The notes under the pieces are model-generated. The model had not been told where the DNA came from and did not search any database. It saw only the letters and a program-made list of their open reading frames with translations. A DNA stretch of 64,000 bases from Shimia sp039969785 (GTDB taxonomy: Bacteria > Pseudomonadota > Alphaproteobacteria > Rhodobacterales > Rhodobacteraceae): assembly GCF_039969785.1 (NCBI RefSeq), contig NZ_JBDVNC010000033.1:1-64000 (forward strand), read 5' to 3'. The translations under genes were made by a program, and so were the position numbers. This document shows, piece by piece, positions 34,631 through 42,901 of the stretch (the stretch's first letter is position 1; every line of letters begins with the position of its first letter).

Positions 34631-34885
34631 ATGGGACTTTTTGATAAACTGAACAAGCACTCGGACCTTGTTGGCGAGATGTCTGATCGGGTTGGGGTCG
34701 ACTGGGAGAAGGCGTTGCAACAGCGTCCGGAACTGGCCGAGCAATATCGCTCTGCTGTTCTGAAATGCACACAATGCCGGGATGTTGGCGCCTGTCAGGG
34801 GTGGTTAAAAACCCATGATCACGCGGACGACGCGCCGGATTATTGCAAAAACCAGGGTCTGTTCGCCGAGTTGCAGGGTAAATAA
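34631..34885 (+). CDS. DUF6455-type cysteine-rich small protein, copy 4 of 4
   Basis: The 84-residue protein starts MGLFDKLNKHSDLVGEMSDR, a DUF6455 opening, and carries C46, C49, C55, W58 and C72. GGGAGG sits six bases before the ATG, and the gap from copy 3 is 23 bases, so it has its own strong ribosome site. That may give higher expression than the coupled copies. It closes the array. Confidence 0.8.
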   Translation: MGLFDKLNKHSDLVGEMSDRVGVDWEKALQQRPELAEQYRSAVLKCTQCRDVGACQGWLKTHDHADDAPDYCKNQGLFAELQGK

Positions 34886-35233
34886 CGCCGCGCGATCATG
34901 CGTAACGATCGCCAGGTCTAAGGCGAGATGCGGGCAGGGTGCGCGGCCCGCTTTTGGTCGTGTTTTGCCAATACACGTGCGCGCGCCGGCACGGACGGAT
35001 CAATTCTCCTGCCGCATCGTTGTCAGTCGAAAGATGCGAATTCGCCCGGATAAGGCGCATTGCGGCGCATGGCGTAACCCCCATCACGCATCGCCAAAAA
35101 CAACCCCGAGCATGATGTCGGCATTTTTGGGCCGCAGGTGATTCGGAACGCTTCCCAAATGATTCGTTCGGTGATACGATTGCCCCACAGACCCGGAAAA
35201 CGGGCGTATTGAGGCAAATTTCGGCGGGTTCCG
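34886..35233. other. Non-coding region before ftsW
   Basis: About 350 bases contain no gene I can support. Short antisense frames exist, but they are shadows without ribosome sites. This is the likely promoter region for the ftsW-to-ftsZ run. In related bacteria from memory murD precedes ftsW; here nothing of murD is visible. Confidence 0.45.
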
Positions 35234-36400
35234 ATGACAGAGATGGTTTATGGCGCGCTTCCTATTCAGGAGCGTGAACCGGTACTTCCTAAGTGGTGGC
35301 AGACGCTGGACAAATGGTCGATGACGTCGATCCTTTTGTTGTTTGGAATTGGTATCCTGCTGGGGCTCGCTGCGTCGCCGCCTTTGGCTGCCAAAAACGG
35401 GTTCGAGCCGTTTTATTACGTGAAGAAACAAGCGATTTTTGGTGGTGCCGCGATGGTCGCGATGCTGCTGACGTCGATGATGACGCCCCAGCTTGTGCGC
35501 CGTCTCGCGGTGATCGGCTTTATTGTCACGTTGCTTGCGACTGCCATGTTGCCGTTTTTCGGAACAGATTTTGGCAAGGGCGCGATGCGCTGGTATTCGC
35601 TGGGCTTTGGGTCGGTGCAACCGTCAGAGTTTCTTAAACCCGGCTTTGTCGTTGTGGCCGCCTGGTTGATGGCGGCAAATGAAGAGATCAATGGCCCACC
35701 CGGGCGCATGTGGTCGTTCCTGTTGATGGTGACAATTGTCGTGATGCTGGCATTGCAGCCCGATTTTGGTCAGGCCTGTCTGATCCTGTTCGGCTGGAGC
35801 GTGATGTATTTTGTGTCGGGCGCCCCGATGCTGTTGATTGGCGGCATTCTTTTTTCGATCTATCCTGCAGCGCAGCTGTCCTATAGCAATTCCGAGCATT
35901 TCGCGCGCCGTATCGACGGGTTTCTGGACCGGTCGCTGGATCCCACAACCCAGATTGGATATGCCACCAATGCGATCCGCGAGGGTGGCTTGTTTGGCGT
36001 GGGGGTCGGCGAAGGACAGGTTAAGTGGAGCCTGCCGGACGCACATACGGACTTTATCATCTCTGTGGCAGCCGAAGAATACGGGCTTATTCTGGTGATG
36101 TGTATCATCGCGCTTTATGCGGTGATTGTGCTGCGCAGCTATTTCCGTCTGATGCGCGAACGTGACCCGTTCATCCGTCTTGCTGGCACCGGGTTGGTTG
36201 CGATATTTGGCGTTCAGGCGATGGTCAATATGGGCGTCGCCGTGCGCCTTTTGCCATCCAAAGGCATGACCTTGCCGTTTGTCAGCTATGGCGGCTCCTC
36301 TCTGATTGCGGGGGGGATTGCGGTTGGTATGATTCTGGCGTTTACCCGCACCCGGCCCCAGGGTGAGATTGGGGAAATTTTGCGGGGACATTTGAAATGA
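35234..36400 (+). CDS. ftsW: Cell-division lipid II polymerase FtsW
   Basis: The 388-residue SEDS membrane protein has about ten membrane segments. Its signatures are GFGSVQPSEFLK, LQPDFGQACLI (the SEDS catalytic Asp region), FGVGVGEGQVKWSLPDAHTD and the end LPFVSYGGSSL. It polymerises septal peptidoglycan with a class B PBP. Its last four bases (ATGA) contain the start of murG, showing translational coupling. Confidence 0.96.
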   Translation: MTEMVYGALPIQEREPVLPKWWQTLDKWSMTSILLLFGIGILLGLAASPPLAAKNGFEPFYYVKKQAIFGGAAMVAMLLTSMMTPQLVRRLAVIGFIVTLLATAMLPFFGTDFGKGAMRWYSLGFGSVQPSEFLKPGFVVVAAWLMAANEEINGPPGRMWSFLLMVTIVVMLALQPDFGQACLILFGWSVMYFVSGAPMLLIGGILFSIYPAAQLSYSNSEHFARRIDGFLDRSLDPTTQIGYATNAIREGGLFGVGVGEGQVKWSLPDAHTDFIISVAAEEYGLILVMCIIALYAVIVLRSYFRLMRERDPFIRLAGTGLVAIFGVQAMVNMGVAVRLLPSKGMTLPFVSYGGSSLIAGGIAVGMILAFTRTRPQGEIGEILRGHLK

Positions 36401-37494
36401 CACAGCAGCCGGTTCTGGTGATCGCGGCGGGCGGCACCGGGGGCCATATGTTTCCGGCGCAGGCGCTGGCCGAGGTCATGCTGCGCAAAGGTTGGCGGGT
36501 CAAGCTGAGCACGGATGCTCGTGGCGCGCGCTATACCGGTGGGTTTCCACATACGGTCGAGATCGAGCAAGTCAGCAGCGCAACTTTTGCCCGGGGTGGC
36601 GTGCTGAGCAAGCTGGCCGTGCCGTTCCGCATTATGGGCGGCGTGCTGAGCATGGCCGCGAAATTCCGCAAAGACCGGCCTCAGATTGTGGTTGGCTTTG
36701 GCGGATATCCCAGTATTCCGGCCATTGGTGCTGCGTGGCTGCTAAAGCTGCCGCGCATGATCCACGAGCAAAACGGCGTATTGGGACGGGTCAACGAAAA
36801 ATTCGCCACACGGGTCGATGAGATCGCCTGTGGCACATGGCCAACAGAGTTGCCAGCGGGTCTGGAAGGCGTTCACACAGGCAATCCTGTGCGCAAGTCT
36901 GTTCTTGAGCGGGCCGGGGCCAGCTATATTCCGCCCGGTGATTACCCGATGTCGATTTTAGTGATTGGCGGCTCTCAGGGCGCGCGCATTCTAAGCGACA
37001 CGGTGCCCGGTGCCATTGCGGCATTGCCTGAAAACATTCTGCGCAATGTGCGGGTCAGTCACCAGGCGCGCGACGAAGATTTTGATCGCGTTACCGCATT
37101 TTATAACGAGCACGGGATTGACGCGGATGTGCAGCCGTTCTTTCACGATGTGCCTGCCCGGATGAGCGAAGCACAGCTTGTGATCTCGCGCTCGGGTGCG
37201 TCCAGTGTTGCAGACATCAGCGTAATTGGGCGCCCCTCTATCCTGATCCCATACGGTGCAGCGACCGGGGATCATCAAACCGCAAATGCGCGTGGATTGG
37301 TCGAGGCGGGTGGTGCCATCCTGATCCCGGAACCCAAATTGTCGGTCGAGGTTCTGACCGATCAGATCACAACTATTCTCTCGAACCCGGACGGCGCCAG
37401 CCAGATGGCGCGCGCGGCGACGGCTATCGGCAAACCCGATGCCACAGACGCATTGGTCGCATTGGTCGAGATGTTGGCAAGTAAGGAAGCGTAA
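36397..37494 (+). CDS. murG: UDP-GlcNAc:lipid I N-acetylglucosaminyltransferase MurG
   Basis: The 365-residue GT-B enzyme shows AAGGTGGHMFPAQALAE at the N-terminus, GFGGYPSIPAIGAA, HEQNGVLGRVN and the C-terminal donor loop LVISRSGASSVADI with GAATGDHQTANA. It adds GlcNAc to lipid I at the inner face of the membrane to make lipid II. It starts within the ftsW stop and ends two bases before murC. Confidence 0.96.
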   Translation: MTQQPVLVIAAGGTGGHMFPAQALAEVMLRKGWRVKLSTDARGARYTGGFPHTVEIEQVSSATFARGGVLSKLAVPFRIMGGVLSMAAKFRKDRPQIVVGFGGYPSIPAIGAAWLLKLPRMIHEQNGVLGRVNEKFATRVDEIACGTWPTELPAGLEGVHTGNPVRKSVLERAGASYIPPGDYPMSILVIGGSQGARILSDTVPGAIAALPENILRNVRVSHQARDEDFDRVTAFYNEHGIDADVQPFFHDVPARMSEAQLVISRSGASSVADISVIGRPSILIPYGAATGDHQTANARGLVEAGGAILIPEPKLSVEVLTDQITTILSNPDGASQMARAATAIGKPDATDALVALVEMLASKEA

Positions 37495-37496
37495 CG

Positions 37497-38906
37497 ATGA
37501 ATGCTGCAACGAAACTGCCCGGAGACGTGGGGCCAATCCATTTTGTCGGAATGGGTGGTATTGGCATGTCCGGTATTGCCGAAGTTTTGCTGAACCACGG
37601 CTATGTGGTGCAGGGCTCTGACCTGAAGGCAAGCAAGATCACGGACCGGCTGGTTTCACGGGGTGCGACGCTGTTTATCGGGCAAAAGGCGGAAAATCTG
37701 GAGAATGCCGAAGTTGTGGTGATCTCTTCTGCGATCAAACCGGGCAACCCGGAACTGGACGAGGCGCGTCGGCGCGGTATGCCGGTGGTGCGCCGGGCGG
37801 AAATGCTGGCCGAGCTGATGCGGTTGAAGTCCAATGTCGCCGTTGCCGGGACGCATGGCAAAACCACCACCACAACCATGGTGGCCGCGCTGTTGGATCA
37901 CGGACAATACGATCCGACAGTGATCAATGGGGGTATCATTCACGCATACGATTCCAATGCGCGGGTCGGGGATGGCGAATGGATGGTTGTTGAGGCGGAT
38001 GAAAGCGACGGCACATTCAACCGGTTGCCCGCGACCATCGCCATTGTCACAAATATCGATCCCGAACACATGGAGCATTGGGGCACCGAAGAGAACCTGC
38101 ATCGCGGGTTTCTGGAATTTGTGTCCAACATCCCGTTTTACGGGCTGGCGGTGTGCTGCACCGATGATCCGGATGTGCAGACGCTGGTTGGGAAAATCAC
38201 CGACCGTCGTGTGGTGACATTTGGGTTTAACGCGCAGGCGGATGTGCGGGCGCTGAACCTGACCTATGAGGCGGGCGTGGCGCATTTCGATATCGCACTT
38301 CAGGGCGAAGATGCGCTGATCGAAGGTTGCACGCTTCCGATGCCCGGGGATCACAATGTGTCTAATGCGTTGTCAGCGGTCGCAGTCGCGCGCCATCTGG
38401 GCATGAAAAAAGACGAAATCCGCGAGGCTCTGGCTGCGTTTGGTGGCGTCAATCGACGGTTCACCAAAGTGGGTGAGGTCAATGGCGGTGTGCCGGTGAT
38501 CGACGATTATGGCCACCATCCGGTTGAAATTGCCGCCGTTCTGAAAGCCGCGCGTCAGGCGATTGGTAAAGACAGCACCGGCCGGGTGATTGCCGTGCAT
38601 CAACCGCACCGGTTTTCGCGCCTGTCATCGCTGTTTGAAGATTTCTGCGCCTGTTTTAACGAGGCAGACGTGGTGGGCATTGCCGAAGTGTTCGCTGCTG
38701 GCGAAGACCCGATCCCCGGGGCAAGCCGCGATGATCTGGTGGCGGGTTTGGTGGCACATGGCCATCGCCATGCCCTGGCCATCGACAGCGAAGACGCATT
38801 GGCCGAATTGGTCAAAGCAGAGGCGAAGCCCGGCGATATCGTGGTCTGTCTGGGCGCAGGTACAATCAGCACGTGGGCCAATAATTTGCCCCAGCGGTTG
38901 GGATGA
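37497..38906 (+). CDS. murC: UDP-N-acetylmuramate-L-alanine ligase MurC
   Basis: The 469-residue ligase shows the Rossmann start HFVGMGGIGMSGIAEVL, the ATP loop GTHGKTTTTTM, EADESDGTF, the NIDPEHMEHWG metal segment and the C-terminal HQPHRFSR. It adds L-Ala to UDP-MurNAc. It directly follows murG. Four small membrane-protein genes come between it and murB. Confidence 0.96.
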   Translation: MNAATKLPGDVGPIHFVGMGGIGMSGIAEVLLNHGYVVQGSDLKASKITDRLVSRGATLFIGQKAENLENAEVVVISSAIKPGNPELDEARRRGMPVVRRAEMLAELMRLKSNVAVAGTHGKTTTTTMVAALLDHGQYDPTVINGGIIHAYDSNARVGDGEWMVVEADESDGTFNRLPATIAIVTNIDPEHMEHWGTEENLHRGFLEFVSNIPFYGLAVCCTDDPDVQTLVGKITDRRVVTFGFNAQADVRALNLTYEAGVAHFDIALQGEDALIEGCTLPMPGDHNVSNALSAVAVARHLGMKKDEIREALAAFGGVNRRFTKVGEVNGGVPVIDDYGHHPVEIAAVLKAARQAIGKDSTGRVIAVHQPHRFSRLSSLFEDFCACFNEADVVGIAEVFAAGEDPIPGASRDDLVAGLVAHGHRHALAIDSEDALAELVKAEAKPGDIVVCLGAGTISTWANNLPQRLG

Positions 38907-38990
38907 TTTCCGGATAAGTGCGCATCAAAACGCAGGGAACCTTTGAAACCCCATGACACTTTGCATGAATATCATTCCGGGAGCGGCGCA

Positions 38991-39248
38991 TTGAGTATTG
39001 CGCTTGTTCTGGCCTGCTTCTGGGTTCTGGCCGCAACAATTGTGGCGATGTTGCCAATGCACCGGCAATATGTGCCCGGTGTGATGTTGCTGGTCGCGGC
39101 GCCGGTGTTGATTGGGTTTATCGGATGGCAACACGGCGCTTTGTTGGGTGGTGTTGCCCTGTTTGGATTTTTGTCGATGTTCCGACGCCCTTTGCGCCAC
39201 TTTTATCGCAAGGCGCGCGGACTGGAGATTGAGGAGGTGCGCGAATGA
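38991..39248 (+). CDS. DUF2484-type small membrane protein, first copy
   Basis: The 85-residue protein has three membrane segments (ALVLACFWVLAATIV, YVPGVMLLVAAPVLIGF, ALLGGVALFGFLSMF) and a basic C-terminus. TTG 38991 is taken as the start because GGGAG lies about seven bases upstream and the family starts just before this segment; an earlier TTG at 38943 would add 16 residues. It overlaps the next, related gene by four bases. Confidence 0.65.
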   Translation: MSIALVLACFWVLAATIVAMLPMHRQYVPGVMLLVAAPVLIGFIGWQHGALLGGVALFGFLSMFRRPLRHFYRKARGLEIEEVRE

Positions 39249-39490
39249 GTCTGTCTTTGATTTTGGCGCTGGCCTGGCTTTTGGCGGCCAATCTGCGGGC
39301 GATGTTCCCGTCCAAAGATAATCTGTGGAAATTTGCCTATGTCATGATTGGTATTGGCGTGCCAATCCTGATCGGCGTGGCCGTGCAAAACGGTATCTGG
39401 ATGGCGCTAATTGTGTTTGTCATGGCCGCGTGGGTGATGCGCTGGCCGGTGATCTATCTGACCCGTTGGGTCAAAAGGCAACTGGGATGA
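39245..39490 (+). CDS. DUF2484-type small membrane protein, second copy
   Basis: The 81-residue protein has three membrane segments and the opening SLSLILALAWLLAANLRAMF, parallel to the first copy (SIALVLACFWVLAATIVAML). The two are tandem paralogues. GGAGG precedes the ATG, and both ends overlap neighbours by four bases. The function is unknown; the position suggests envelope or division. Confidence 0.72.
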   Translation: MSLSLILALAWLLAANLRAMFPSKDNLWKFAYVMIGIGVPILIGVAVQNGIWMALIVFVMAAWVMRWPVIYLTRWVKRQLG

Positions 39491-39804
39491 TGCTGGATGT
39501 TGCGCTGGGGCTGAATGCCGTGATCTGGTTTGCGGCGCTGGTGTTCCCGGCCTTTGGGTTCGCCAAAGGGTATTATGATCAACGCCCGGTCCTGGTGCGC
39601 GCGCAACTGATCCTTTTGTGCCTGCTTGTGCTGCTGCTGGCCGTGGGGCAGGGCCTGAAATACACCGCCACGCCCGAGCAAAGCGAAGATGTGAGCGAGC
39701 TTTTGAGCTATCGGCTTTGGGCCATTGGCGGGCTTGCGGTTTCTTCGGCGCTGGGGTGGGCCACCTATTTTCTGGGACGCAAGCTGGCCCTGCGAAAGAG
39801 CTAG
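39487..39804 (+). CDS. Small membrane protein of unknown function
   Basis: The 105-residue protein has three membrane segments with a KGYYDQRPVLVRAQ loop after the first and a Lys/Arg-rich end. I do not recognise a named family. It overlaps the DUF2484 gene by four bases and is followed after two bases by another small membrane gene. Confidence 0.65.
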   Translation: MMLDVALGLNAVIWFAALVFPAFGFAKGYYDQRPVLVRAQLILLCLLVLLLAVGQGLKYTATPEQSEDVSELLSYRLWAIGGLAVSSALGWATYFLGRKLALRKS

Positions 39805-39806
39805 GC

Positions 39807-40094
39807 ATGTCTGCAGCTATTCCGGTCCTTCTGGTTATTGGCTCTTTCGGTCTGGGCCTTTGGCGCGGCGCTATATCAAGCCAGAACTGGCGCAGGCTGG
39901 TTAAGGCGCTGGGGCTTATCCTGCTTGGAAACCTGTTGGTTTTTGGGACGTCGCATATGTCATCGCTAGAGGTCAGCGTCGCATTAATTGGCATTTGGCT
40001 TTACATTATCTTGCCCGCGACGGTGGGGTTTTGTATCGGTGCCGGGCTGGGGCTGATCGGGCGCTGGCTGACACGCAAGGATCACATTGAATGA
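39807..40094 (+). CDS. Small membrane protein of unknown function
   Basis: The 95-residue protein has three membrane segments: IPVLLVIGSFGLGLW, LGLILLGNLLVFG and VALIGIWLYIILPATVGFC with a Gly-rich last part. No family is recognised. Its stop overlaps the murB ATG (ATGA), so it belongs to the dcw operon. Confidence 0.65.
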   Translation: MSAAIPVLLVIGSFGLGLWRGAISSQNWRRLVKALGLILLGNLLVFGTSHMSSLEVSVALIGIWLYIILPATVGFCIGAGLGLIGRWLTRKDHIE

Positions 40095-41041
40095 CCGACA
40101 TGCCACAAACCCGCGGAAAACTGAAAGCCAACGTCGCGCTGGATGGCCTGACATGGTTGCGTGTGGGCGGGGCGGCGGATTGGTTGTTTCAGCCTGCCGA
40201 TACACAGGACCTTGCGGACTTTTTGCGCGATTTGCCTCAGGACGTTGCTGTTTTTCCGATGGGCGTTGGCAGCAATCTGATTGTGCGCGACGGCGGGTTG
40301 CGCGCGGTGGTGATCCGCATGGGACGCGGCTTTAATACAATTGAGGCTCAGGGTAATCGGGTGCGCGCCGGCGTGGCTGCTTTGGATGCGCATGTGGCAC
40401 GCAAGGCGGCTGAGGCGGGTATTGATCTGACATTTCTGCGCACCATTCCCGGTGCCATCGGCGGTGCCGTGCGCATGAATGCTGGGTGTTATGGCACCTA
40501 TGTGGCCGATGTTTTTGTCGAGGCCACGGCAGTGACACGACAGGGTGAGATCGTGACGCTGAGCGCGCAGGACCTGAATTTCCGCTATCGCCAAACCGAT
40601 TTGCCCGACGGCTGGGTCATCACCGAGGCCGTGTTTGAGGGGCCATCGGGCGATGCCAATGCGCTGAGCGATCACATGGAAACGCAGCTGGCCAAGCGCA
40701 ATGCGACGCAGCCAACCAAGGATCGTACGGCAGGCAGCACCTTTAGAAATCCGGCTGGGTTTTCGTCAACCGGGCAGGCGGATGATGAGCATGATCTTAA
40801 GGCGTGGAAGCTGATCCAGGACGCCGGAATGCGCGGCGCGCAGGTGGGTGGCGCACAGATGAGCGAGATGCACGCCAATTTCATGATCAACACCGGTGGC
40901 GCAACCGCCGCAGATTTAGAAAATCTGGGCGAGGATGTGCGAAAAAGGGTTTTCCAAAACAGCGGAATACAGCTAGAGTGGGAAATTATGCGCGTCGGTG
41001 AACCGGCGGCAGAAAAAAGACCGGCCTCAGGCACAGAATAG
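40091..41041 (+). CDS. murB: UDP-N-acetylenolpyruvoylglucosamine reductase MurB
   Basis: The 316-residue FAD enzyme is type II-like in length. It shows LTWLRVGGAADWLFQP, PMGVGSNLIVRDGGLR, the flavin loop TIPGAIGGAVRMNAGCYG and the active-site Ser region AGSTFRNP, and ends near HANFMINTGGATAADL. It reduces enolpyruvyl-UDP-GlcNAc to UDP-MurNAc. It is coupled by overlap to the small membrane gene before it. Confidence 0.95.
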   Translation: MTDMPQTRGKLKANVALDGLTWLRVGGAADWLFQPADTQDLADFLRDLPQDVAVFPMGVGSNLIVRDGGLRAVVIRMGRGFNTIEAQGNRVRAGVAALDAHVARKAAEAGIDLTFLRTIPGAIGGAVRMNAGCYGTYVADVFVEATAVTRQGEIVTLSAQDLNFRYRQTDLPDGWVITEAVFEGPSGDANALSDHMETQLAKRNATQPTKDRTAGSTFRNPAGFSSTGQADDEHDLKAWKLIQDAGMRGAQVGGAQMSEMHANFMINTGGATAADLENLGEDVRKRVFQNSGIQLEWEIMRVGEPAAEKRPASGTE

Positions 41042-41123
41042 GCCGGAAAAAGAATGATAAAACAGGGCGGTACGGGTGAAATATAACACCTGAAAAGCCC
41101 GGGACATTGAGGCACAGCGGGTT

Positions 41124-42038
41124 ATGTCGAGCAGGGCAAACCCCAAAGTTGCGGTATTATTGGGCGGCCCCTCTGCCGAGCGCGAGGTCAGTCTGTCATC
41201 TGGGCGTGAATGCGCTGCCGCACTGAGGGAAGCAGGTTACAACGTTGTCGAGGTCGATGCAGGCCACGACCTTGTTGCGCGCCTGAACGAGATCAAACCG
41301 GATGTTGCGTTTAACGCTCTGCATGGCCGTTGGGGTGAGGATGGGTGTGTGCAGGGTATTCTGGAGTGGATGGGCTTGCCCTATACGCATTCCGGGGTGC
41401 TGGCCTCAGCTTTGGCGATGGACAAGCAGCGCTCCAAGGACGTCTACCGTGCCGCCGGGTTGCCGGTTGTTGAAAGCGTGATCTGCCCTAAATCCGAGGC
41501 TTCGACCCGCCACGTCATGGCGCCGCCCTATGTGGTGAAGCCAAATAACGAAGGCTCATCCGTTGGTATTTACATCGTCAACGAGGCCGCCAACAGCCCT
41601 CCACACCTTTCCGATGACATGCCGGATCAGGTGATGGTCGAGACTTATGTGCCCGGACGCGAGCTGACCACCACAGTGATGGGTGACAAGGCATTGTCAG
41701 TAACGGATATCATCACTGATGGCTGGTATGATTATCACGCGAAATATGCCGAAGGCGGATCGCGTCACGAAATCCCCGCCAATATCCCCAAAGACATTTT
41801 TGACGCCTGTATGGACTATGCCCTGCGCGCCCATGACGCGCTGGGATGCCGGGGTGTCAGCCGCACCGATTTCCGTTGGGATGAGGCGCGCGGGCTGGAC
41901 GGGTTGTTCCTGTTAGAGACCAATACCCAACCCGGAATGACGCCAACGTCGCTGGCGCCCGAACAGGGGCAGGTTGTGGACATGGGGTTCCCGGAATTCT
42001 GTGCTTGGATGGTGGAGGACGCCTCGTGCAACAGGTAG
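41124..42038 (+). CDS. ddl: D-alanine-D-alanine ligase
   Basis: The 304-residue ATP-grasp enzyme has VLLGGPSAEREVSLSSG, HGRWGEDGCVQGILEWMGLP, PYVVKPNNEGSSVGI, the Arg in SRTDFRWDE and the metal ligands in LLETNTQPGMTPTSL. It makes D-Ala-D-Ala for the muropeptide stem. The 82-base gap after murB is the longest within this run. Its end overlaps ftsQ by 13 bases. Confidence 0.96.
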   Translation: MSSRANPKVAVLLGGPSAEREVSLSSGRECAAALREAGYNVVEVDAGHDLVARLNEIKPDVAFNALHGRWGEDGCVQGILEWMGLPYTHSGVLASALAMDKQRSKDVYRAAGLPVVESVICPKSEASTRHVMAPPYVVKPNNEGSSVGIYIVNEAANSPPHLSDDMPDQVMVETYVPGRELTTTVMGDKALSVTDIITDGWYDYHAKYAEGGSRHEIPANIPKDIFDACMDYALRAHDALGCRGVSRTDFRWDEARGLDGLFLLETNTQPGMTPTSLAPEQGQVVDMGFPEFCAWMVEDASCNR

Positions 42039-42901
42039 ATACGCGCTCTGATCCTGCCCCGTCACGGTGGTCTTATCGTCTGCAGCGGCTGATGTTGACG
42101 CCGTTGTTTCGCCTGTTCCTGCGGTTTGTTTTGCCCTGTGCGCTGGTGGCTGGCGCGGCGCTGGTCTGGTTGTCCGATCAAAGCCGGGTCGACAAGCTGA
42201 TGATGGCCTATAATGACATTCGCACCGAAATTGCCACGCGCCCCGAATTCATGGTCAACGCTATGGCCATTGACGGCGCGTCTAAAAGCATTGCCGAAGA
42301 CATCCGTGAAATCATGCCGATTGATTTCCCGACCAGCTCGTTTGATCTGAATCTGCCGGAAATTCAGGACCGCATTTCTGAACTGCCCGCAATTGCCAGG
42401 GCCTCTGTCCGGGTGCGTCCCGGTGGGATTTTGCAGATCGAAGTGGCCGAGCGTGATCCGGTGATCTTGTGGCGCACATATGACGGATTGGCGCTGGTCG
42501 ATGTCGAAGGATACATCACCGGTCCTGCGCGGGCGCGCACGTTGCACCCTGCGATGCCGTTGATGGCAGGTGCCGGTGCCGACCGCGCCGTGGAAGAAGC
42601 CTTGCAGCTTTTCGCCGCTGCGGGCCCATTGGCCAGCCGGGTGCGCGGCCTTGTGCGCGTCGGAGAGCGGCGCTGGGACGTGGTGCTTGACAGAGAACAG
42701 CGCATTTTGCTGCCCGAAGTTGGCGCCGTGCAGGCGCTTGAGCGCGTGATCGCGCTGAGTGATGCACAGGAAATGCTGGAAAGAAATCTATTGGTTGTCG
42801 ACATGCGACTGGCAACCCGTCCAACCATTCGTCTGGCCGAAGCGGCCGTCGAAGAATGGTGGCGGATCAGTCAGTTGTCTTTGGGGAAAGCGAAGCAATG
42901 A
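42026..42901 (+). CDS. ftsQ: Cell-division protein FtsQ
   Basis: The 291-residue protein has one membrane segment at about 33-51, then a POTRA-like periplasmic domain with VNAMAIDGASKSIAEDI and ASVRVRPGGILQIEVAERDPV. The start is the GTG at 42026, with GGAGG seven bases upstream inside ddl. It links the FtsBL complex to the divisome. Its end overlaps ftsA (ATGA). Confidence 0.92.
   Translation: MQQVDTRSDPAPSRWSYRLQRLMLTPLFRLFLRFVLPCALVAGAALVWLSDQSRVDKLMMAYNDIRTEIATRPEFMVNAMAIDGASKSIAEDIREIMPIDFPTSSFDLNLPEIQDRISELPAIARASVRVRPGGILQIEVAERDPVILWRTYDGLALVDVEGYITGPARARTLHPAMPLMAGAGADRAVEEALQLFAAAGPLASRVRGLVRVGERRWDVVLDREQRILLPEVGAVQALERVIALSDAQEMLERNLLVVDMRLATRPTIRLAEAAVEEWWRISQLSLGKAKQ

Noticed and set aside
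35023..35217. Antisense open frame before ftsW
   Set aside because: It has no ribosome site and no family features, and it lies in the expected promoter region of the division cluster.
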